A stretch of 64,000 nt of DNA, taken from Nephrocerus scutellatus. Lineage: Eukaryota > Arthropoda > Insecta > Diptera > Pipunculidae. A model generated the notes under the pieces. The model made no database searches, had not been told where the DNA came from, and saw only the letters and a list, made by a program, of their open reading frames with translations. The stretch covers positions 95,578,249 to 95,642,248 of the forward strand of contig OX352762.1 in assembly GCA_947095585.1 (NCBI GenBank), in the 5' to 3' direction. The position numbers were made by a program, and so were the translations under genes. Shown in pieces: positions 56,916-64,000 of this stretch (position 1 is its first letter; the number at the start of each line of letters is the position of its first letter).

Positions 56916-57660
56916 ATGCCGACTCTTATTGACAAATTACTTTACTCAAAGATTTCAAGAAATTTGATAAATTTAGTGCATTAATAGCATACAAAGACGT
57001 ACACAAACCTATCCAATGGACATCATTTAAAAGCAATATTTTTTATTGCTTTTAAAATATGTTCATTGCTTACCATGAACCTCGTTTCACACAGTTTTCT
57101 TTATATATATCTTATGTCACAGCCGGTATATCTGTATAATTTATGTGTTTGTCCTTACACACTCCATCTGAATTTAGTTGCACTCCCTTAGCGCCTCCAA
57201 CTCGTTGACCATTGCTACTTTCAGACGGATGTTAAACGTTCCTTGCCTGCTAGAACAATAAATAAAATGTTACTTCATAGCATTAATTTTTTTCATATAT
57301 TTTTTTCTTCATTGATACATCCTTTCGATTAGGCTTTTTCTTTGCTGTTTTATCTTAAACGTCCGACAGCTTTTATTAGTCGAGATAGTAAGTACTATGG
57401 GTGGAGCGTTGTCCTTTTATGTTTTATATTAACTGCCGCATATCATAAATTATTATATACGTTATACGTTCTTCGTAATTGTAAATATTTATAATGGCAG
57501 AGTGATTTACTCGTTAAACCAAAAGCTGCTTCTAAACGCTTGTGTTGGCTTTGTTAATCATAAATAAGATTTGATTGTGAAGGATATATACAAAATATAA
57601 ACAATACTTTAGGCGCCCCATAGGTTATGGTGTAATCAAATAAAACTTATCTTCATAGTT
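56916..57660. other. No gene recognised
   Basis: A small hairpin AAAAGCAATA-TTTTT-TATTGCTTTT near 57031-57055; otherwise nothing. Confidence 0.4.
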
Positions 57661-57879
57661 GTGTAGCTGATTACCCGGCATTGCCCAGGTATTTATTCCA
57701 ATCTTCTATTAGGCAAGGGTAGAAAAAATAATGTCTGTCTATGAGGTAAAATCGCAGTAATGTTTTTAACAAAATAAGTCTTTGAAAGTAAAGCTACAGT
57801 ATTCAAATTCTAAAAAAAAAATAAAAAAAACCTTTAACATAATTTTAAACATAACTTGATTATATACAATGATTTTCGT

Positions 57880-58330
57880 TTCATCTTCAGAAGCAAGAAT
57901 ATTTAAATTCTTAGGTGGACCCATCGCAAGCAAAATAAAGTTGTCTGTGGAAAAAACATGGCGATCTCAAATCTATACTCCGCAGTACTAAATAAACTGC
58001 CCCTGTGACTTATTGATCGTCATCTAAAACTCAAGATTTACTAAAAGGTAGATCCGTCGACATGAGTGCTATCCGTGTGATAAAAACCGTTTCACCCTCT
58101 TTCTTTCCTGTCATGATAGTCGCTTCAATTGCTCGTACAATTGAGATTCCGTAGTAAAATAATTGAAGATTTAAGTAAACGACGATATGTGGTGGCAATC
58201 GATACTAATCAAGCAAGTTAGATAATTAACTTCCTCATCAGCATCTACTACGGTATCGGTAGACTTATATTCAGTGACTACGCCTATTAACGTGGCAATT
58301 ATTTACTTGTTTATTTAGTGGATTTCTTCA
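57880..58330 (-). pseudogene. Helitron/helentron helicase relic
   Basis: Minus-strand fragments of the PIF1-like helicase of a Helitron: EYKSTDTVVDADEEVNYLT (about 58290-58230), a deleted middle, then TIMTGKKEGETVFITRIALM (about 58120-58060), STDLPF, MTINKSQGQF (SF1 motif V, about 58010-57980), SPCFFHRQLYFAC and a decayed end reading PKNLNILASEDE. Known Helitron helicases carry IDTVVDADEAVNYP, GETVFIPRIPL, MTINK-QGQ and PCFSHGQLYVACSRV in this order. At least four stops or frameshifts. Whether it and the relic at 23.5 kb are the same family cannot be told. Confidence 0.85.
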
Positions 58331-58581
58331 TTTTTAGCAGCTAGAAGGACCCTTTCTCGCAACTAGTTCAAAATGTGATAGTTTTGAGAAACAGTCGGAT
58401 AAATGGAATTTATTTGCTCCGCGACAGATTACAAAAATCAGATGTCAATTTTATATTGAAATAAGACACGGCTACTAATCAACCTTCTCCAATTTGAAGT
58501 ATGAGCGACAATGTCCTTACCCCAAAACCCATCTGGTCACCGAGTATCATTATAAACACCACTTTACATCTCAACGAACCT

Positions 58582-58815
58582 GTCTTACCATCGCTATTCC
58601 CCTCAGCGACCCCAAAAACTATAGAATCGACACTAATATCGGGAACACCTCCCCCACGGCTATCGACACCATAGAGCTGTCTTACCATCGCTATTCACCC
58701 CAGCGACTCCGAAAACTGTAGAATCGAAGCACTAATATCGATCACTCCTCCTCCTCAGCTACCCATCGCTATTCACCTCAGCGACCCCGAAAACTATAGA
58801 ATCCACACTAGCACA
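58582..58815 (+). repeat. Three imperfect tandem units of about 80-97 bp
   Basis: CCATCGCTATTC recurs near 58588, 58685 and 58763, each followed by CAGCGA and ACTATAGAATCGA or ACTGTAGAATCGA. It is locally GC-richer than the surroundings. No function seen. Confidence 0.7.
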
Positions 58816-58869
58816 GGTCACCCCAGCAAAAATATTGCAACTAGCTCGGAAGGCTAGTTCTCTTACTTA

Positions 58870-59075
58870 CTCTACCTCGTTGCTTAGTGTTAGCAATTTG
58901 TTGGTGTATGTGAACAGAATTTCTTTCAGCCAATACAACCTTTCGTATTTGAGATTAGTTCCTCAGATTTAATTTTAAAGTCTGCCTCCCATCGGAGCTT
59001 ACCATCCAGTATAATACAGAGATACGTAGCCGTGTTCTCATAGTGTTATACTCGTACATTCTTGATTTTTATTCT
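58870..59075 (-). pseudogene. LINE reverse transcriptase fragment (after YADD)
   Basis: Minus strand ENTATYLCIILDGKLRWEAD followed by FKIKSEELISNTKGCIG and a stop, matching the YLGIILD-KL-W--H segment of R1/Jockey-type RTs. TACTCGTA at 59049-59056 lies immediately upstream within this relic. A 22-bp piece (TAATACAGAGATACGTAGCC) recurs at about 59752-59773. Confidence 0.7.
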
Positions 59076-60434
59076 CGACTGCACTCGCATAAGACTGGAG
59101 ACGGTTGTTTGTTAAGTTCATGTTGATCAGTAAAAGCTCTCACAATCTTTTTTATAATGCGAAAAGATCGTTGTAATGTATAGCTAAATGTGTAGGTATA
59201 TAAATATACACTACCCTAATATACACCACCATGTTGCATTCCTGCCTTGATATATTTCAGTTCCGAGTATGTGTCGTCTAGTATTCCCTTTTGAAGAATC
59301 TATTTGGCATGTAAATATGATTCTAGAAAATTGCATTGATAAAAGATTTGTCAGTTGCTGAAGAAATCCTATGAAATTTTTAAATTTATCGTTGAGTGTA
59401 CTCTATTTTCTCATCTATTTCGTTTTTAACACGTTGAGCCTCATGTGACCGGTGGTACATTTTTGAATTCTTAAATGACCTGGGGTGTCGACTGGTAGTA
59501 GACGTGGTTATATGACTTTAGCCCTACGTTTCCATCAGTGGATACGAATTATATACGTATTGTTAATGACATTGTCGGTCGCTGGGTGTACTCCAAAATA
59601 TGGGGCTTAGCGGGTTTAGCAAATTCGTTTGATTTAATAAAACAAATTATAGTCCGGGAGGTAGCGTTGAATTTTAGATAATGTTTTTACGTCGATCGAT
59701 TGTTATCTTTTTCGATAGATCTGGTATGCCTAATAATCGAATCAGCAGTTTAATACAGAGATACGTAGCCGTCGTCAGCTGATGAACCCGCGGTAGGCGT
59801 GGGTGTGGGAGGCTGCGAAAGTGTTAAAAAAATAAAACTTAAAGTAATAGTGCGCCGGCTGAAACTCTTTTTTTGTAAATAATAGCATAATAGTGAGTTG
59901 AAAAAAAATCGTCAGCTGCATCGTGGAGGGAGGGTTATATGTCAGTTGCTCGTATGAACAAAAACACGTAAAATAAAGTAACAGTAAGCCGGATGGAGTA
60001 AAGAGTAAAAATATCTGTTAACTTTTTGTGTTGAAGGTAGCGCTAAAAGATAACACAATTCTTTATATTTTTATTAAACAAAAAGTTTTCTTTATTTTCC
60101 TATAAAATACTATGTGATTGAAAACACACCAAATTCACAACTGAATAAAATAAAAGCTGTCCTCACAATTCTGAAAAACATTATTATTATTATTCGTTGC
60201 CCTGGTAACAATATCATATCCGCGAATTATCGGATCTATGTAATTGATGTCGACTATTGAATTATTATAATTTTTTCACTTTCCCGTAAAACCTCTTCGA
60301 TTATCACACCTCGGCTTTTCGAGCTTTTAAATTTAAAAAAAATTTATGGCACAGTGACACATGAACAATAGTATAATTTATATATTATATTATTTAACAA
60401 TACAAATACCACAGTTTAGTGAAAATTAGTTTTG
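59076..60434. other. No gene; short LINE scrap near 59745-59790
   Basis: Contains the second copy of TAATACAGAGATACGTAGCC near 59752, probably another fragment of the LINE at 58870-59075. Nothing else recognised. Confidence 0.4.
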
Positions 60435-60780
60435 TAATAACATAACAAATAATTACTACATCAATAGAAATCACATAGAACTCAAGCAATTACAACGGCA
60501 AGTATTTATTTGCTGTTTTAGTTTAGCTGTGGCGTCTAATTTAAAATTCTGGTATAACATAACAAATAATTACTACATCAATAGAAAGCAGATAGAACTC
60601 AAGCAATTACAACGGCAAGTATTTATTTGCTGTTTTAGTTTAGCTGTGGCGTCTAATTTAAAATTCTGGTATAACATAACAAATAATTACTACATCAATA
60701 GAAAGCAGATAGAACTCAAGCAATTACAACGGCAAGTTTTTATTTGCTGTTTGAGCTGTGGCGTCTAATTTAAAATAAAC
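60435..60780 (+). repeat. Three tandem 117-bp units
   Basis: CATAACAAATAATTACTACA starts near 60441, 60558 and 60675. Units 2 and 3 are almost identical. Because 117 is divisible by three, an open frame of 79 codons (60529-60768) repeats a 39-residue peptide; it has no coding hallmarks. Confidence 0.9.
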
Positions 60781-61377
60781 ACACAAAACTCAGTCAAACA
60801 ACTTGTGCTAATTTAATTTAGTCCTTTGACGACATTAATTGCCACACAAACGCACTGATAAACATTAATAAAAATTGTTTTATCAAAAATAAATAAAGCA
60901 CAACAAGAGAACAACTACGAGATTTTTATAAAATTTGATTAGATACGATTTACAGATAAAGAGAACTGCAGAGAGTATCACACACAACACATGTCCTGTA
61001 GGACAATCACAATCAATAGCCAAAGGATACGTGTTTGTTTGCATAGCAAAGCAGTAACATATATTTCACACTCAGATTGGCTACATACAGTGAGAAGAAG
61101 TTTTCTTTGGGTTCAGATCAAACAGGTGGTTTTGAGTATCGAAAGTTTACAAGTTACATACTCCTTCGGTAGAATTTTGTTATAAGGGCGTTTTTATCGT
61201 ATTTACAATAAAGCCACTTGGTTATTAAAGGTAACAATGTATACATTTACTTAACGTTCAACTACTCGCGTGGTGTATTTTGCACATTTTGCATGTTATG
61301 TCAGAGCCATCCTGTACGCCCCAACAAATACCAACAAACCAAGATGAACAAACCCTGGACTTTAAGTTCAACCAATA

Positions 61378-61675
61378 AATGTAAACGATACAAAGAGTAT
61401 CGTCCGCAGTCGGAATGTACAGAGGTTATCGTCCGCAGGCAAAATGCCTCGTGTTAAGTATTGTATTATAAACAAACCGCCATTTTCAATGTAAACGATA
61501 CAAAGAGTATCGTCCGCAGTCAAAATGCTGCGTTAGCAATTAAGCACTATAAAAAGGGATCGCTTGATCTCAATTAATTCAGTCTTTAAGCAGTCACCAT
61601 TTACAGCTGACGATTTCCCCCCACCAGTGGTAAGGGATCCGAAGCTCTAGTCTTAATACTCAAATAATAAAGATA
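61378..61675 (+). mobile_element. Probable LTR (solo or partial) with core promoter
   Basis: Contains a 34-bp direct repeat 110 bp apart (61378-61411, 61488-61521), each with the hairpin ACGATAC-AAAGA-GTATCGT. A TATA box and TCAGTC initiator follow, then a short leader and AATAATAAAG near 61665 as a possible poly(A) signal. The layout of repeats, promoter, leader and poly(A) signal is that of an insect LTR. No second LTR, primer binding site or internal coding was seen. LTR boundaries are not defined. Confidence 0.45.
61548..61584 (+). promoter_or_regulatory. Core promoter: TATA box plus arthropod initiator
   Basis: TATAAAAAG at 61548-61556 and TCAGTC at 61579-61584 put the initiator A (61581) 33 bp downstream of the first T of the TATA box, close to the usual spacing. 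Confidence 0.6.
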
Positions 61676-61734
61676 TTCATTTTGAAATTAAAAATATTGT
61701 TTTTTTAACTAAATTTGAATACTTTATTAAAATT

Positions 61735-61739
61735 TATAT

Positions 61740-61795
<56 letters not shown>

Positions 61796-61822
61796 GTATG
61801 TATATATATATATATATATATG
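61735..61822. repeat. (TA)n microsatellite
   Basis: TATA runs with occasional TATG over about 88 bp. Confidence 0.95.
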
Positions 61823-62621
61823 TAAGTTTTATATTATACCGAGAAGTGAGAATGAGAATGAATTACTCATGCATATAATTTTGTTACCGTGCATAGCAGT
61901 GTGCAATCTGCAGATACGAATTAACATTTATGATTATTCGAATGAATATATCTTCATTGAATCACCAACTGTCGCAGCTTTCGTTAAAAATTTTAACTTA
62001 ATAAAATTTCCATTGGCAACTTCGAAAAGTATTAAACGACAACTTTTCTTCCATTCTTTTGGGGAAATTTCTCATAGTGAGAGTTAAGCTCACAATCCTT
62101 GAAATTTTCTTTGGGTTTTTAATATATGTAGACTTAAATCGCAAATTTAATTAAATGACAACCTGCCTTAAATAAAGTATGTAACTCCTATTATTTCTAT
62201 AACCAACTTATCCTGCTCGCTTACTAACATTTCCAAAAAAATAAAGCATAAGCCTAACATGACGGAAAAAGTAATAAAAGTTTTTGAAATGTTTTAAAAT
62301 TTTGACATGTGTATCATACATTATTCCATTGGTCAACAACTGTACGTACTTTGTTCATATTAAACACAACGAACAAAGAATTGTAGTCTCATTTCTCATT
62401 CTCAATCTGCTTTTACATAGAAGAACGCACGAGTGCACTGTCACTTATCACAAATTGCTTAGTTCTACTAATACCAAAAAAAGTGGCATAAATAAAACTG
62501 CAATTTTCTGTTTGTAGCAGTTGGTCTTTACCAGTACTTTTATGACTTTAAAATGCAGCTTATTTTTGCAATCGCGTTGTCTCAATATATTGGCTTTTTT
62601 TTGTCATTTCATGCCTTTGTG
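61823..62621. other. No gene recognised
   Basis: Frames at 61782-62087 and 62284-62517 show no domain, and neither has convincing splice context. Confidence 0.4.
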
Positions 62622-62770
62622 CAGGGGTCGGCAACCTTTTGAGTCGGAAGAGTCAAAAATTACAATTTACAAAATTTCAAAGTTTTTGAAGAGCCACGAT
62701 TCTAGCGCTATCGGGGATCAATGCAATTCAACAATACCTTTATTATCCTGTTCTAAGTCGGTGTGATTTC
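62622..62770 (+). mobile_element. hAT-like terminal sequence
   Basis: CAGGGGTCGGCAACCTTTTG followed by AGTCGGAAGAGTCAAAAATT is the typical terminal inverted repeat and subterminal sequence of many hAT (Charlie-type) elements. No opposite end or transposase was seen. Confidence 0.6.
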
Positions 62771-62786
62771 TAGTTGTTTCCAAAAA

Positions 62787-62910
62787 TGAAGGGCAGAGTT
62801 TTTGGCTCAAATGAAGAGATTATAACATCAGCAAATGTTGAAATTAAAACTCTGTTTGAGGAGTACTATAAAAGGTGGCGCTATCCTTTAAAAAAGTTAA
62901 ATATTACTAA
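62787..62910 (+). pseudogene. Possible mariner-like transposase C-terminal scrap
   Basis: MKGRVFGSNEEIITSANVEI then YYKRWRYPLKKL resembles the C-terminal SNEEVI...YY-KGI--L--R pattern of mariner-like transposases. It is short, so the call is weak. Confidence 0.3.
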
Positions 62911-63299
62911 ATGAAGAATATTAGAAAAGTTCGAGTTGAAATTTCAGTCTATTTAACTAACTTTGTTCTAACACCCTCGTGGTGGAAACTTTCGCTTTCC
63001 ATATTACTCTGCACAAATATTCAAGAAGATGCGAAAGATGCTGTACTATCAATTTAGCAAACAAGTAATTTACATAGCGTATATGTTAAGAAGACATCAG
63101 CAGCTTCTACCAGCATAAAACGTATTCTAGAATTACAGAAGTATTCAATTCCAGTCTATTTGCATCCTTCGTACGATTTGTTAAATGCACTCTTACAAAT
63201 AAAAGACAAATGGAAAAATTACCCACATTCGTGAACACTTCCGTGCTGCAGAGACATGCATTATAAAGGGTGGGCAATCAACTGGTTTGTTTTTAATGC

Positions 63300-63620
63300 C
63301 TCTTTCGATTAAAATCAAACCGTACCCGAAACCATATCCACGGGAAAGCTTCCAAAATGACAGGGTTTTCGTGGTTTTCATGTTGAAAGCTTTGCAAATA
63401 GAACGCCAAACCGAAACCAAACTGAGAAACTAGTCTGCTTGCTCTCTTTTGCAATATTGCTGAGTAAACGAAACCTTACCTGTCGATTGCCGACGGGTAG
63501 CAAAGTTACAGTGTCGGTTACAAAACCTTGCAAATAAAACGCAAAATCAAACCGTACCCCGGGTACAGCTTATAAATAGAACGCAAAACCAAAACAACGA
63601 GAGATAAATTTTAACTCTAC
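63300..63620 (+). repeat. Cluster of diverged AAATAAAACGCAAAATCAAAC units
   Basis: Related words near 63395 (GCAAATAGAACGCCAAACC), 63529 (GCAAATAAAACGCAAAATC), 63571 (TAAATAGAACGCAAAACC), plus GTACCC runs near 63322 and 63553. It lies just upstream of the transposase fragment and may be its non-coding end. Confidence 0.5.
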
Positions 63621-63728
63621 CCTGCAAATCAAAAGAGCTATAAATCAAAGGCTATGGCAACTTTTTTTTAACAATTTGCTTGAAATTTTTAAAAGTCGTA
63701 AGTCTGATATTCCGCGGTACGAAAAAAT

Positions 63729-64000
63729 CGTGTTTCGCTTGAGGAGTGTTTCCAAATATTGAAAACATATTTTCAATATCAGTGTTCTGTAGCCGAAACC
63801 GTGCGAATTTTGAAAAGTAATATGAGTAGTGAAACCGCAGTGGTGAAATTGGTGATGAAAGGCTTTCTATTGGATAACAGAAGTGGTCGCTGCTATAAGT
63901 CGCATCAGCATGAGCAGACTACTGCACAAAGACCTCGGATTTTTTGCTTACAAGGTCCAGATGTCTCAGGAGCTGAAAGCAAATTACCATCTGATTCTAT
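63729..64000 (+). pseudogene. Tc1/mariner-type transposase N-terminus, cut by window edge
   Basis: The frame from 63729 reads VSLEECFQILKTYFQYQCSV, AETVRILKSN, KLVMKGFLLDNRSGRC: the helix-turn-helix N-terminus of a widespread insect mariner-like transposase. A deletion and frameshift near 63905 follow, then SRLLHKDLGFFAYKVQMSQ and ELKANYHL run to the window end. The catalytic domain, if present, lies to the right of the window. Confidence 0.75.

Noticed and set aside
60529..60768. 79-codon frame with an internal 39-residue repeat
   Set aside because: Open only because the tandem unit is 117 bp, divisible by three; no codon bias or known motif.

Overview
This window is eukaryotic, AT-rich and almost entirely non-coding. 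It looks like insect DNA, most plausibly from a fly with a repeat-laden genome; a tephritid-like fly is an inference and not provable from the sequence. The evidence is degraded insect-type transposable elements, a tRNA-derived SINE, a short GT-AG intron of 75 bp, arthropod TCAGT initiator motifs, and no operons or ribosome binding sites. No rRNA, CRISPR array or intact long gene is present.

Host gene. The only convincing non-transposon coding sequence is at the left end on the minus strand. A first coding exon with a signal-peptide-like N-terminus (3459-3590) and two 3' exons (1035-1175 and 816-959) splice in phase 0 into a predicted 133-residue protein of unknown family. The 2.3 kb intron between the first and second of these holds a Jockey-type endonuclease relic, an RTE scrap and a SINE.

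Transposon landscape. The rest is a graveyard. (a) RTE-like LINE family B, with endonuclease, reverse transcriptase and a (GAT)n tail, lies at 2.2, 5.1-7.8, 18.6-19.0, 20.9-21.5, 21.9, 30.3-32.8, 42.4 and 48.4-52.4 kb; several copies lack the reverse transcriptase. (b) A second RTE-like family D lies at 13.2-15.5, 19.1-19.7 and 35.2-36.2 kb, with a related tail at 52.7-53.1 kb. (c) Pieces of RNase H-bearing and other LINEs lie at 1.5, 24.7-25.5, 28.9-29.6, 43.7, 45.9-47.0 and 58.9-59.1 kb. (d) Ty3/gypsy integrase is at 45.3-45.9 kb and a probable LTR near 61.4-61.7 kb. (e) DNA transposons are a mariner-like element with perfect 31-bp terminal repeats (37.9-39.1 kb), a piggyBac-like deletion derivative (36.9-37.6 kb), a Tigger/pogo scrap (34.8-35.1 kb), a Tc1/mariner N-terminus cut by the right edge (63.7-64.0 kb) and a hAT-like end (62.6 kb). 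(f) Helitron helicase relics lie at 23.5 and 57.9-58.3 kb, the first joined to a GACCC-type minisatellite that recurs at 40.8 and 56.5 kb. (g) Two composite non-autonomous repeat families (A, C) occur in many copies.

Most unusual signal. The 8-mer TACGAGTA/TACTCGTA occurs 18 times in 64 kb, where base composition predicts about 2-3. In two places it is exactly a 6-bp insertion at a TA inside an identifiable repeat copy. TA-CGAG-TA is the footprint expected when a Minos-type Tc1 element, whose ends read CGAG, excises, so the window appears to record many past excisions although no such element was recognised in it.
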